A DNA stretch of 43,269 nt from Pseudomonadota bacterium (GCA_018897105.1 JAHILF010000094.1:1-43269), one strand, 5' to 3'; shown: positions 8,742 through 18,100, counted from the first letter of the stretch. Notes: generated from the letters alone by a model not told the origin. Numbers and translations are program-made.

Positions 8742-8942
8742 ATGAAAATAATAGTGATCGGTTTGTGTCTGGCTTGCCTTACCGGCTGCTCCGCTGTTAC
8801 GGAAATGAGTGCGCGGGTCAATGAGGAAATTGATTCCTACCTGGCCCAAAAAGAAAAAGCAGACTATGTGCAGGTGGTCTATCCGGCGGAGCTGGTCCAG
8901 TACGGGGATGAACGGCACAACCCGGCCAATCCTTCTCCTTGA
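8742..8942 (+). CDS. small lipoprotein of unknown function
   Basis: A 66-residue product with a lipoprotein signal: hydrophobic IIVIGLCLACL followed by the lipobox LTGC with Cys16. The mature part is about 50 residues, acidic and helical (NEEIDSYLAQKEKADYVQ), with no recognised domain. A good ribosome site (GGGAGAGGAA) lies just before the ATG. It is the first of five envelope genes in a row on the plus strand, so it is probably exported and anchored with the FlgO-like proteins that follow. Confidence 0.75.
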   Translation: MKIIVIGLCLACLTGCSAVTEMSARVNEEIDSYLAQKEKADYVQVVYPAELVQYGDERHNPANPSP

Positions 8943-9031
8943 CGGCATAACAGCGGCAATGACGCAGAAGCTGCGTGGCAAATTGCACAGTCATGCATCA
9001 GTGCTCAATGGCAGGTGGGGTAATTGCAGAA

Positions 9032-9820
9032 ATGAGGCGAAAAATGAGATATGCATCCAGTGTCTTGGCGATGGTGTTCGGGTTTATTGCCCTTGGTGCG
9101 GCAGGCAATGCCGCTGCAGGCGATGAATTCTCAATGACCACGGGATACGGCTACAATTATCCCCATCAGGTTCCGGCCGATTATGTGTACCGCACCGGCA
9201 GGGTTTTGACGCCAAATGAGGAGCCGGTAAACTGGTGGTCGGACCTGCAGAGTTTTTTAACCAGAAAAACCCTGCCCGGTCCTCCTCGGCCCATTCCGGC
9301 CGAGGAGGCCGCTGAATTGAAGCTGAAAGTACGCGAACTCACCCGGCAGCTGATCGACCATGCCGGAGAGCCCATAGCCGATCAGTACCGGGTTATTGTC
9401 AGTACCTTTGTCAATCTCAATCAGCTCTATAAGACTTCCGGTCTGGGCCGGATAATGGCCGAGCAGATGATCAGCGAATTCCAGCGGGCCGGCATTGAGG
9501 TGGTTGAGGTGCGGATGACGCCGGCCATCCAGATAACCGAAGGGTATGGCGAGTACGGTCTGTCCCGGGACATGGCCCAGCTCAGTTATGTGCAGGAGGC
9601 CCAGGCCGTGGTGGTGGGAACCTATACCATCAGCGACGGCCAGGTCATGGTCAATGCCAGGCTGCTGCAGTCAAGTGACGGCTCCGTTCTGTCAAGCGGC
9701 TCGCTGGTCTTTGCGGAAAACAGTCTGGTGCAGGGCTTCATGCGGGATGAGGCGATGCCCCCCAGAAAAGGAACATCGGTCGAGCTGCATAATTTTGCAG
9801 AGATCGCCCCAAAAGAATAA
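9032..9820 (+). CDS. FlgO-family exported protein
   Basis: From ATG 9032 (MRRKMRYASS) the protein has about 262 residues, beginning with a classical signal peptide ending near AGNAAAGDEF. The C-terminal half has the FlgO domain: YRVIVSTFVNLNQLYKTSGLGRIMAEQMISEF, then SRDMAQLSYVQEAQAVVVGTY and the MVNARLLQSSDGSVLSSGSL strand pair. In Vibrio, FlgO is an outer-membrane protein needed for stable flagella. Unlike the paralogue at 10317, this one lacks a lipobox Cys and has an N-terminal extension (about 30-120) rich in Tyr/Pro. An upstream in-frame ATG at 8975 exists, but its product would bury the signal peptide, so I prefer 9032. Confidence 0.8.
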   Translation: MRRKMRYASSVLAMVFGFIALGAAGNAAAGDEFSMTTGYGYNYPHQVPADYVYRTGRVLTPNEEPVNWWSDLQSFLTRKTLPGPPRPIPAEEAAELKLKVRELTRQLIDHAGEPIADQYRVIVSTFVNLNQLYKTSGLGRIMAEQMISEFQRAGIEVVEVRMTPAIQITEGYGEYGLSRDMAQLSYVQEAQAVVVGTYTISDGQVMVNARLLQSSDGSVLSSGSLVFAENSLVQGFMRDEAMPPRKGTSVELHNFAEIAPKE

Positions 9821-9839
9821 GGGAACCGGGAGAAAGGAA

Positions 9840-10217
9840 ATGTGGCGAAAAAAAGCAGGTTTGACCTGCGGGAATCAGCACGGGTCAGGCTGGCGATATG
9901 ATGGGTTGGCCCTGTTATTGCGTAAACTCGGTCTTGTGGCGCTGGTTGGCATAATGACCCTGTTGTCGGCCGGCGGCTGTTCTCTTCTGCCGCCAAAGCA
10001 CGAGGAGCCGCCCCGGGAAAGCGCCGGTTTGAAGGCCTTGGACGAACACGCCTGGAGCTGTTACGAACGCGGGCTGGAATATATGGACCAGTCCCGCTAC
10101 GAACTGGCCCGGCAGCAGTTCTCCTTTGCTGCCTCTTCGGCGGTTTCCAAGACACTTTATGAGGATGCCCTTGACGGCATGCACCGGGCTGAGCAGATCA
10201 TCCGCCAGCAGCGTTGA
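9840..10217 (+). CDS. small lipoprotein, possibly TPR-like
   Basis: A 125-residue protein starting at ATG 9840 after a GGGAGAAAGG ribosome site, 19 nt past the previous stop. A basic start and hydrophobic stretch KLGLVALVGIMTLLSAGGC give a lipobox with the Cys near residue 47, an unusually long n-region; a shorter start inside may be used. The mature part (DEHAWSCYERGLEYMDQSRYELARQQFSFAASSA) reads like one or two tetratricopeptide-type helical hairpins. Function unknown; its position between two FlgO-family genes suggests a role in the same envelope assembly. Confidence 0.7.
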   Translation: MWRKKAGLTCGNQHGSGWRYDGLALLLRKLGLVALVGIMTLLSAGGCSLLPPKHEEPPRESAGLKALDEHAWSCYERGLEYMDQSRYELARQQFSFAASSAVSKTLYEDALDGMHRAEQIIRQQR

Positions 10218-10316
10218 TTGCGGTGCGGATGAAGATTGTCGCTGCGGATTGATGTTGTTGCGGCCTGGCGTGGCGATGATGGTCGTTGGTTAACTTGGAA
10301 GGAAGAAGGAAAAGAG

Positions 10317-10913
10317 ATGAAAATGACAACCCGTCCCCTGTGGAAGGCTTTTTTTATCCTCATGGCCGTTGCCGCGCTGATGGCCGGCTGCGCCGCCCCG
10401 AAGCGGGGCAGTACGGTTTCCGTTCTCAGTCCTGATTTTTTCGGTTTTGGAGAGGATCTGGCCAGGCAGCTGGTGGCCAATCGACAGGACGGCAGAAAGA
10501 GCGGCGAACGACTCATTCTTACCACCTTCGTCAACCTGGATGACCTCTATGAAACATCGGGATTCGGCCGTACCCTGACCGAGGCGCTTTCCACCAGCCT
10601 GTTCAAGCAGGGGTTCGGCGTGGCTGAAATCAGGAAGGCCCCTGGACTTTATGTGAAAAGTAAAAGCGGAGAGCTGACCCTGACCCGCGACGCCTCCCTC
10701 ATTGCCCAGAAGCAGGAGGCCCAGGCGATTGTTGCCGGAACCTATTCGTTGACCCCGACCACGGTCATCGTCAATGTCCGGATGATTGACGCCGGCTCGT
10801 CTGATGTAATGTCGGTCGGGGCTCTTGAACTGCAGAGAAGCGCCAATATCAATTATCTGCTGGCGGAGAGAAAAGGGGCGGTAGCCGGGCCGATGTCGGC
10901 CTATGAACGGTAA
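10317..10913 (+). CDS. FlgO-family lipoprotein
   Basis: A 198-residue lipoprotein beginning at ATG 10317, just after a GGAAGAAGGAAAAGAG purine-rich ribosome site. The signal peptide ends with LMAGC (Cys near residue 25). The FlgO domain covers most of the mature protein: LILTTFVNLDDLYETSGFGRTLTEALSTSL, then TRDASLIAQKQEAQAIVAGTYSL and VIVNVRMIDAGSSDVMSVGAL. It is a clear paralogue of the protein at 9032-9820, sharing the TFVNL.(Q/D)LY.TSG(L/F)GR core. Two FlgO-type proteins side by side, one lipidated and one not, suggest subfunctionalisation rather than a simple duplication. Confidence 0.82.
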   Translation: MKMTTRPLWKAFFILMAVAALMAGCAAPKRGSTVSVLSPDFFGFGEDLARQLVANRQDGRKSGERLILTTFVNLDDLYETSGFGRTLTEALSTSLFKQGFGVAEIRKAPGLYVKSKSGELTLTRDASLIAQKQEAQAIVAGTYSLTPTTVIVNVRMIDAGSSDVMSVGALELQRSANINYLLAERKGAVAGPMSAYER

Positions 10914-10969
10914 AATATATGAAGCCGGGTGTCGGCCTTGATGTCCAGAAATTGCAAAGAGGAGAGGGT

Positions 10970-11596
10970 ATGCTGCGCTATTTCATAATTTTTCTGCTGC
11001 TGTTATCCGGTTGTGCCGGACATCCCCCAAGCCAGCCAGAGATGGAAACCGGCTCGCCGGTGGTCTATATCCATCCCCTGGTGGCCACGGCCGCGGATCT
11101 GAGCCGGGCCTCGGTGGCAGTGCTGCCTTTTATCGTGCCGAACGGCATGGAGGCGGGTCAGGGTGAGCGGGTGGCCACTCTTTTTCAGGATGTGCTGCTG
11201 GGCAAACAGGCTTTTCAGACGGTCAAAATGGTCAATCGGCATTACGGCTCGCTGGCCGAGGCCACGGCCATTGCCGGTGAAGCCGGTACGGCCCTGGTGT
11301 TGGCCGGCAGGATCAAGTATCTGCTCTCCGGTACCAGTCTGGGCGGTTCCCGGGTGGAGCTTAGCGTCCGGGTCATTGACGTGCAGAGCGGCGATACGGT
11401 CTGGTATATGGAGCAGGCCATGGACCAGAAGATGGATCACCCGGATGTTTCCCTGGCCCACCGGCTCGGTGCCGTCTTCTCCAACCAGCCTGTGCGGGAA
11501 TCGGCCGGGGCGCCTGCGGCGGATAACATGCTGGTGCACATTGCCGTTGATATGGCCGATGTCATGGCCGGGGCGCGTTATGTGGCCAAGAAGTAA
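10970..11596 (+). CDS. CsgG/LpoB-like lipoprotein
   Basis: A 208-residue lipoprotein starting at ATG 10970 with the ribosome site GAGGAGAGGG. The signal peptide YFIIFLLLLSGC gives a lipobox with Cys at about residue 14. The mature region resembles the CsgG/LpoB/FlgT fold: SRASVAVLPF, then a helix (VATLFQDVLLGKQAF), LVLAGRIKYLLSG, and VELSVRVIDVQSGDTVWYMEQAMD. No flagellar or curli gene is in the window, so the partner is unknown. It is the last gene of the five-gene cluster and is followed by an inverted repeat. Confidence 0.7.
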   Translation: MLRYFIIFLLLLSGCAGHPPSQPEMETGSPVVYIHPLVATAADLSRASVAVLPFIVPNGMEAGQGERVATLFQDVLLGKQAFQTVKMVNRHYGSLAEATAIAGEAGTALVLAGRIKYLLSGTSLGGSRVELSVRVIDVQSGDTVWYMEQAMDQKMDHPDVSLAHRLGAVFSNQPVRESAGAPAADNMLVHIAVDMADVMAGARYVAKK

Positions 11597-11608
11597 GTCG
11601 TTCTCCAC

Positions 11609-11678
11609 CACAGAGCACACAGAGATCACTGAGCAAAGACATTTATTATTACAATTAGTTAACTCTGTGGGCTCTGTG
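11609..11678. repeat. double CACAGAG / CTCTGTG inverted repeat
   Basis: Two CACAGAG units (11609-11615 and 11618-11624) are mirrored by two CTCTGTG units (11663-11669 and 11672-11678), both pairs spaced 9 nt apart, giving 16-nt arms around an AT-rich loop of 38 nt. It lies between the convergent ends of the lipoprotein cluster and purA. It looks like one of the CACAGAG-type dispersed palindromes common in environmental genomes; it may also act as a bidirectional transcription barrier, but has no U tract. Confidence 0.5.
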
Positions 11679-11707
11679 CTCTCTATGTAATTCTTCGTCT
11701 TTACGAA

Positions 11708-13095
<1,388 letters not shown>

Positions 13096-13108
13096 TGCGC
13101 CAAGCTGC

Positions 13109-13137
13109 TTGACACGAAAAATCAAATACCGTAGATT
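13109..13137 (+). promoter_or_regulatory. sigma70-type promoter of tatBC
   Basis: A consensus TTGACA (13109-13114) is followed by a 17-nt spacer and TAGATT (13132-13137). Transcription would start near 13144 and give a leader of about 110 nt before tatB. Confidence 0.55.
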
Positions 13138-13253
13138 GGCATTGTCGTCCGGAGAGGACGTGATTAGGAATGCAAATATTTTCTAGGCAAAAGAGTTAGT
13201 GCCTGAGCCTGCTGTCCTCGCCTTTTGCGTAAACTTAACCTTTATCATCTTCT

Positions 13254-13634
13254 ATGTTTGGCATCGGTCTCCCTGAATTTATTCTGATCCTGGCTCTGGC
13301 CTTGATTGTCGTTGGTCCGGAAAAATTGCCGGATCTTGCCAAAACTCTCGCCAAACAACTCATGGAGTTGAAAAAGACGGCAAATGCCCTGCAGGACTCT
13401 TTGAAGGAAGAGTTGAAGGAGGCTGAACGGGCATCGGAGGAGAGTGAGCAGCTCAAGGACGGCAAGGTTGCTGCCTTGCCTGAGGGAGAAAAGGACGAGG
13501 CAGGGGAAATGGAAGACGGTCATCCGGTGATTGATGTCGAGGCCCATACCGCCGAGGACGTTTACCGGGAGGCGGTCAAGGCTGCCGCCCCGGAGGCCGA
13601 AGAGCCATCGGAACAGGCGGAAAAGAAGAGCTGA
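13254..13634 (+). CDS. tatB: Sec-independent translocase TatB/TatA family protein
   Basis: A 126-residue protein with a single N-terminal membrane helix (FILILALALIVV), the Tat hallmark VGPEKLP hinge, an amphipathic helix (DLAKTLAKQLMELKKTAN) and a long acidic tail. MFGIGLPEFILI and the Glu in the hinge favour TatB over TatA, as does pairing with tatC. It takes folded twin-arginine proteins to TatC. No Shine-Dalgarno is obvious upstream of the ATG. Its TGA overlaps the tatC ATG (TGATG), so translation is coupled. Confidence 0.92.
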   Translation: MFGIGLPEFILILALALIVVGPEKLPDLAKTLAKQLMELKKTANALQDSLKEELKEAERASEESEQLKDGKVAALPEGEKDEAGEMEDGHPVIDVEAHTAEDVYREAVKAAAPEAEEPSEQAEKKS

Positions 13635-14380
13635 TGAGCCCCCTGGCCGACCATTTCGGTGATCATCTCAAAGAGTTGCGGCGCCGGGTCAGCATCGCCT
13701 TTGCCGCTGTGGTTCTCTGTTCGCTCGCCGCCTATTTTTTTTCCAGCCAGCTGGCCCGGTTCCTGGTGATGCCCCTCTTTCAGGCCAGCCCTGATCTGTC
13801 ATCCCTGGTCTATACCAATCTCACCGAAGCCTTTGTCAGTTATCTGAAGATCTCCGTACTGGTTGGGCTGATTGTTGCCTTTCCGGTCATGCTTTATGAG
13901 GCATGGGCCTTTGTCTCGCCCGGGCTGCATAAACATGAAAAGAAGGTCGGTCTTGCCGTGGTTTTCTGGGCCACCCTGCTTTTCGGATTCGGCGTCTGCT
14001 TTGCCTATTTCGTCGTCATGCCCCAGGCTCTCAAATTTTTAATGAGTTTTGCCGGTGACAATCTGCAGGCCCTGCCCAAACTTGATTCCTACCTGACCTT
14101 TGTTATCCGCGCTTCGCTGGCCTTCGGACTGTCCTTCGAGATTCCGTTTCTCATGGTTGCGGCAGGAAAAACCGGGCTGGTGCAGCAGACCTATTTCTCC
14201 AGGCAGCGCAAATATTTTTATCTGGCTATTCTGGTTCTCGCCTTTCTGCTGGCAGCAGGAGATATGGTCTCCACATTGCTGCTGGCCCTGCCGCTTTTCC
14301 TCCTCTATGAAGCCGGCATTCTGGTGATGCGGATTTTTATCCGGCCGGCAGAAGGCGCCGGGCAAAAGACAAAAGAGTGA
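13634..14380 (+). CDS. tatC: Sec-independent protein translocase TatC
   Basis: A 248-residue polytopic membrane protein that recognises twin-arginine signals. The N-terminal DHLKELRRRVSIA, the FPVMLYEAWAFVSPGLHKHEKK segment and YFVVMPQALKFLMSF are the standard conserved features; six hydrophobic segments can be read. The usual TPPD of the last periplasmic loop is ILAAGDMVSTLL-like here (LAAGDMVST), a mild deviation. The start overlaps tatB by one base. It is the end of the two-gene unit; a hairpin follows. Confidence 0.95.
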   Translation: MSPLADHFGDHLKELRRRVSIAFAAVVLCSLAAYFFSSQLARFLVMPLFQASPDLSSLVYTNLTEAFVSYLKISVLVGLIVAFPVMLYEAWAFVSPGLHKHEKKVGLAVVFWATLLFGFGVCFAYFVVMPQALKFLMSFAGDNLQALPKLDSYLTFVIRASLAFGLSFEIPFLMVAAGKTGLVQQTYFSRQRKYFYLAILVLAFLLAAGDMVSTLLLALPLFLLYEAGILVMRIFIRPAEGAGQKTKE

Positions 14381-14381
14381 A

Positions 14382-14414
14382 GAGCGCCCGCAAGCTAAAT
14401 GCCCAGGGGCGCTC
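14382..14414. terminator. hairpin between tatC and the radical SAM gene
   Basis: GAGCGCCC (14382-14389) pairs with GGGCGCTC (14407-14414) around a 17-nt loop, beginning one base after the tatC stop and ending 15 nt before the convergent radical SAM gene. It has no T tract on either side, so bidirectional termination is only plausible. Confidence 0.35.
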
Positions 14415-14429
14415 ATCCCTTGCAGTGTC

Positions 14430-15437
14430 TCAGGCTCTCTGGATCTCCTGTTTCAAAAGACAGCAGGAAATGCGGTAAAGCGGCTTCCCCTGTGCATCAT
14501 AGCGGATATTGCCAGGCTGCAGCAGTTTGTTCATCACGCATCCCTCGGGGATATCAAGGGTGAAAAAGCGATCTTCGGTCAGTCCGGTATTTTTGACCAG
14601 TCTGTTGTCTTCGATGGTAAAGGCGTGCACCGGGAAATCCTCGCATAGAGGACACTGGTAAACCCGGCCGTTGGGAAAGATAAAGTAGTTTTCCGCCACC
14701 TGCCCGGCGCAGGCAAATTCTTCCCCTGCGGCCAGGAAGACCTTGGGGAAAATCACATGGATGCCCAGTGCGGCGGCCTTTTGCGCCACCGCGGGAATCA
14801 CGGCCAGCCACTGCTCCGGGGTGAGTTGCAGATTGTCCTTGGTGTAGCCGGCTGACTTTCCTCTGATGCCGATGACCTGGATGAAAAAACGCCGGACGCC
14901 GAGTTCTTTGAGCAGCGCCGGCATCAGGTGCAGATGATCAATGTTGATGCTGCTCACCGTGTAAATAAGGCTGACATCAAACCCCAAGGCCACCGCCTTC
15001 CTGATATTGGCGGTACAGGCAGCAAACACCCCTTTACCGCGGATGGGATCATTGATTTCCGCTGTCGGGCCGTCAAGGCTGAAACTGATGACAGCCTCCC
15101 CTGGGTTGATGTGATCCAGCAGGTTATGGAATAAAAAACCGTTGCTGTCCACGGTCACGGTCTGATAACCCAGTTGCCTGGCCGTTTTGATGCCGGCCGC
15201 GAGGTCCGGGTGCAGGGTGGGCTCTCCGCCGAGAAAAATAAGATTGGTCTCCCTGGCCGGATCAAAAAATAGACGCAGCCAGTTCTCCATGGTCTCCAGG
15301 GGGATGGTGGCGTTGCCATGCTGTTCCGGATTGATGTAACAGTGGCTGCAGGAGAGGTTGCAGGCGGTAAGGATATGAAAAAAAACATTCCGCTCTCTGG
15401 GCTTAAAGCCGACTGTCCTGGCGGTTAAATTGGTCAT
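14430..15437 (-). CDS. radical SAM protein with SPASM-like C-terminus
   Basis: A 335-residue enzyme (from ATG 15437, MTNLTARTVG) whose cluster motif CxxxCxxC is at Cys26, Cys30 and Cys33 (CNLSCSHC), followed by the GGEPTLHPD glycine/acid motif and VTVDSNGF. The C-terminal third has Cys residues spaced like an auxiliary-cluster domain (CAGQ, VYQCPLCEDFP, GCVMNKLL, SCCLLKQE). Such proteins use S-adenosylmethionine cleavage to modify peptides, cofactors or small molecules. No substrate peptide or cognate biosynthetic gene is adjacent, except perhaps the 37-residue peptide gene at 15727, which lies on the other strand, so the substrate is unknown. Confidence 0.85.
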   Translation of the reverse strand: MTNLTARTVGFKPRERNVFFHILTACNLSCSHCYINPEQHGNATIPLETMENWLRLFFDPARETNLIFLGGEPTLHPDLAAGIKTARQLGYQTVTVDSNGFLFHNLLDHINPGEAVISFSLDGPTAEINDPIRGKGVFAACTANIRKAVALGFDVSLIYTVSSINIDHLHLMPALLKELGVRRFFIQVIGIRGKSAGYTKDNLQLTPEQWLAVIPAVAQKAAALGIHVIFPKVFLAAGEEFACAGQVAENYFIFPNGRVYQCPLCEDFPVHAFTIEDNRLVKNTGLTEDRFFTLDIPEGCVMNKLLQPGNIRYDAQGKPLYRISCCLLKQEIQRA

Positions 15438-15643
15438 GGCACGTCCTTCTATATACTTTAAGGTGGGGAATTTTTTCTGGATTAAACTCAAGATAAGACA
15501 TCTTTTCAAGTCCTATTGTTTGCGGACTGCGCTGAAGGACCACAGGGCGTGGCGAATGATCTTGCTTGCTCCGGGTAATATGCCGGTCGCATCTCCTGGT
15601 GGCCAGGCTTGGAATTGCCGGTAATTTTGTCCTTGGATTCGAG

Positions 15644-15671
15644 TTGCTATTTCCGTTGAATAGAGTAAATT
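15644..15671 (+). promoter_or_regulatory. possible promoter of the 37-residue membrane peptide
   Basis: TTGCTA (15644-15649), 16-nt spacer and TAAATT (15666-15671) lie about 55 nt before the ATG at 15727. Matches to the consensus are modest. The rest of 15438-15643 shows no feature I can support. Confidence 0.3.
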
Positions 15672-15726
15672 AATTTGCCCTGATAATGATAAGGCAAGTT
15701 CAGACAACGAATATGGAGGAGAGAAC

Positions 15727-15840
15727 ATGAGCGGACATGGAGATGGACACCACGCAGAAGACACCACTGTGCCAATGAAGGTTGGTATTTTCCTTATTTG
15801 TACCTTTGCCATTATTGCATTGATAGCCATCCTGACATAA
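15727..15840 (+). CDS. 37-residue single-span membrane protein
   Basis: A short gene with its own ribosome site (GGAGGAGAG, 6 nt before ATG) encoding 37 residues. The N-terminal part is hydrophilic and His/Asp-rich (SGHGDGHHAEDTT), and residues 19-37 form one hydrophobic helix (VGIFLICTFAIIALIAILT) that ends the protein. The arrangement of a His-rich N-terminus before one transmembrane span is like small accessory subunits of respiratory membrane complexes, but I do not recognise a family. A rho-independent terminator at 15914-15950, 74 nt downstream, delimits a monocistronic unit and supports that this is a real gene. Confidence 0.65.
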   Translation: MSGHGDGHHAEDTTVPMKVGIFLICTFAIIALIAILT

Positions 15841-15913
15841 CCGCGGCAGGGACGGTTGACCCTGTTGCCGTCGGCTGGCTTTCTCCGCAGCAGTGGAAAA
15901 ATGGAATACTTTG

Positions 15914-15950
15914 AAACCGGACATTGCACAGCCTGTCATGTCCGGTTTTT
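15914..15950 (+). terminator. rho-independent terminator after the small membrane protein
   Basis: A perfect 11-bp stem (AAACCGGACAT, 15914-15924; ATGTCCGGTTT, 15938-15948) with a 13-nt loop runs into a T tract ending at 15950. The A-rich 5' side could also let it serve the convergent deaminase gene in the other direction. Confidence 0.75.
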
Positions 15951-15971
15951 ATATGGGGATTGTTTCCGGTC

Positions 15972-16478
15972 CTATGATTGGCTGAGAGTGTACTGGGCCA
16001 GATAACTATCCTGCCAGTAACTGTGCTCAGGATTTTGGAAAAACTGTTTAAACAGAGCCAGGCTTTCACTGCGCAGTACGTGGGGGATGACCTCTATTTT
16101 GGCCTGGTTGTAGAGAGGCGTGAGTCCTGTCCGGGAGAGTCCGGTACCGCCGCCCATGGCATCTTCATAGGCGTAGACGATTGTCGGAATCTGGCTGAGC
16201 AGCAGGGCGGCATAGCACATGAGGCAAGGCTCCATGGTGCAGTATGCGGTGAGCCGGGCGGGGTTGATATCCGGCCTGGAGGCAAATAAATAACGCAGTG
16301 CGATGATTTCAGCATGGTCGAGTTCGTTTCTGGATTGTGCCGTGGTATTGAGCCTTCTGCCTCGTGCCACCACTTCGTTGTCGCAGACCAGGACGCACCC
16401 TACCGGGAATTCATTTTCTGCCAGGGCGTTCCGGGCCTCCTGTAACGCCTGTTTCATGAAATGTTCGTGATTTGTCAT
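15972..16478 (-). CDS. nucleoside deaminase (CMP/dCMP/TadA-like, zinc-dependent)
   Basis: A 168-residue cytidine/deoxycytidylate deaminase-fold protein. Zinc and catalysis are provided by H55-A-E57 and the P84-C85-x-x-C88 motif; FPVGCVLVCDNEVVARG is the typical preceding segment. It probably deaminates a free base or nucleoside (guanine- or adenosine-like), rather than tRNA: the TadA signature is only partly kept and the C-terminus (about residues 115-168) is distinct. A GAGGAA ribosome site lies before the ATG. It is a single gene facing divergent dGTPase. Confidence 0.85.
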   Translation of the reverse strand: MTNHEHFMKQALQEARNALAENEFPVGCVLVCDNEVVARGRRLNTTAQSRNELDHAEIIALRYLFASRPDINPARLTAYCTMEPCLMCYAALLLSQIPTIVYAYEDAMGGGTGLSRTGLTPLYNQAKIEVIPHVLRSESLALFKQFFQNPEHSYWQDSYLAQYTLSQS

Positions 16479-16578
16479 CCGGGTTCCTCGGGGATAAATG
16501 GAAAATTACAGCTTAATAGCAGGCGGACGGCGCGTCAACCGCTATGAGGCTGCGGACATATAAAATTGCGGGAGCTGC

Positions 16579-17706
16579 ATGCGCAGCATAGAGTTGGTAG
16601 GCGAGTGTTGCGCTGCGCCGGCCTGCATTGATGTGAAGATCAGTAATAAATTGAATAACAATAATAAGTTGTCCATACGTGAGGAAATTGAAAAGAGAGA
16701 AAGAATGCATCTCTCGCCTTACGCCTGTTTAAGCGCGGAAAGCAAGGGCCGCTTTGTGCCAGTTGAGATATGCCCTATCCGCAGTGCCTTCCAGTGTGAC
16801 CGGGACAGTATTGTCTATTCCAAGGCCTTCCGTAGGTTAAAGCACAAGACCCAGGTTTTCCTCGCCCCCACAGGTGATCATTGCCGCACCAGATTGACCC
16901 ATACCTTGGAGGTTTCGGAAATTGCCCGCACTATTGCCCGGGCTTTATCGCTCAATGAAGACCTGGTTGAGGCCATTGCCCTGGCCCATGATCTCGGCCA
17001 CACCCCATTTGGCCACGCTGGGGAAAGCGTGCTCAACGAACTGGTCCCCGGCGGTTTTTCCCATTACCGGCAGAGTTTGCGCGTCGTGGATGTATTGGAA
17101 AACGATGGACGTGGTTTGAATCTCACCTATGAGGTACGCGACGGCATTGCCAAGCACTCCAAGGGCTATGGGGAGGTTTTGCCGGATAATGCCCGGGACC
17201 TGCCGGTGACGGCGGAAGGCTGCGTGGTGCGCTATGCCGACATTATCGCTTATCTGAGCCATGATCTGGATGATGCCATCCGTTGTCTGGTCATTCGCCA
17301 GGAGGAGATCCCGGCAAGGTGCCAGCAGGTGCTTGGCAATGAGCACTCCAAGCGTATCGTCACTATGATCCAGGCAGTGCTTGCCGCGACTGAGCCGCAC
17401 AATGGCAAGCTGGTATTCGGCATAGAGAAGGAGATCGGAGAGGTCATGCAGCTGCTCCGCCAGTTTTTATATGTCAATGTCTACAGTTCGCTCCAGGTGC
17501 ATACTGAATTTGTCAAGGCCAGCAAAATGCTGCGCGAGCTGTATCTTTATCTGCTGGACAACCCTGATTTTCTTGAAAAGGAGATCGGTTCATTTGCGGT
17601 AAGCGCTTCCCTGGAGAGGCGTGTGGTTGATTTCATTGCCAGCATGACGGATCGTTATGCCCAGAATATGTATCAGCGAATTTTCTGGCCACGGGCGCTG
17701 GCATAA
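16579..17706 (+). CDS. dgt: dGTP triphosphohydrolase-like HD-domain protein
   Basis: An HD-superfamily metal-dependent enzyme that cleaves dNTPs to nucleoside and triphosphate. Residues FQCDRDSIVYSKAFRRLKHKTQVFLAP and THTLEVSEIARTIAR are diagnostic, with the His-Asp pair in LAHDLGHTPFGHAGE and a further Asp in RYADIIAYLSHDLDD. The start is uncertain: ATG 16579 has a GGGAG ribosome site 4 nt upstream and gives 375 residues; a TTG at 16669 gives LSIREEIEKRERM, which resembles the family's usual N-terminus MSIREEI. The extra 30 residues (rich in Cys and Asn) look unlike the family. Such enzymes affect dNTP pools and can restrict phage replication. Confidence 0.92.
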   Translation: MRSIELVGECCAAPACIDVKISNKLNNNNKLSIREEIEKRERMHLSPYACLSAESKGRFVPVEICPIRSAFQCDRDSIVYSKAFRRLKHKTQVFLAPTGDHCRTRLTHTLEVSEIARTIARALSLNEDLVEAIALAHDLGHTPFGHAGESVLNELVPGGFSHYRQSLRVVDVLENDGRGLNLTYEVRDGIAKHSKGYGEVLPDNARDLPVTAEGCVVRYADIIAYLSHDLDDAIRCLVIRQEEIPARCQQVLGNEHSKRIVTMIQAVLAATEPHNGKLVFGIEKEIGEVMQLLRQFLYVNVYSSLQVHTEFVKASKMLRELYLYLLDNPDFLEKEIGSFAVSASLERRVVDFIASMTDRYAQNMYQRIFWPRALA

Positions 17707-17788
17707 GGTGGAGCTGTTTATGGGACTGTTATTTTTTAATGGTTAAATTGCAACAAGGGATGATTATTCATCTCAGATGGAGTTTTTC

Positions 17789-18100
17789 ATGTCAGAAGAA
17801 ACAAAATTTCTGCCCTATGAGCTGGCGTTGCAGATCGTTGGTAACGTTATTGAAGAAGAGCATATCCATGAGCCGAACAGGCGTATCCTGACCGTCTATG
17901 ACAAGCAGGGCCATGAGCTCTGCTGGTATGACGCGGAGGAGATTATTGCCGAGGCCAAGCCGGATAACCCGAAGGATAAGGATTCGCTTAAAGCGGCAGC
18001 GGTGGAAGTGATCATGCGGCAGATCCCGGTATGGGCCATGGAAGATGTGCTCAAAAGGGCGGAGCAGCAGGTAAAAATGGAAAAGTCAAAAGGCTGGTAG
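17789..18100 (+). CDS. conserved hypothetical small acidic protein
   Basis: A 103-residue protein from ATG 17789, preferred over ATG 17777 because the AGATGGAG ribosome site lies 8 nt before it. It begins MSEETKFLPYELALQIV, is charged and mostly helical, has no signal or membrane segment and no domain that I recognise. It follows dGTPase by 82 nt on the same strand and converges on the SDR with a 17-nt gap. Confidence 0.7.
   Translation: MSEETKFLPYELALQIVGNVIEEEHIHEPNRRILTVYDKQGHELCWYDAEEIIAEAKPDNPKDKDSLKAAAVEVIMRQIPVWAMEDVLKRAEQQVKMEKSKGW

Noticed and set aside
8420-8821. 133-codon minus-strand frame over the lipoprotein leader
   Set aside because: It begins inside the 8742-8942 lipoprotein gene on the other strand and covers the sigma54 site and hairpin; no conserved features.
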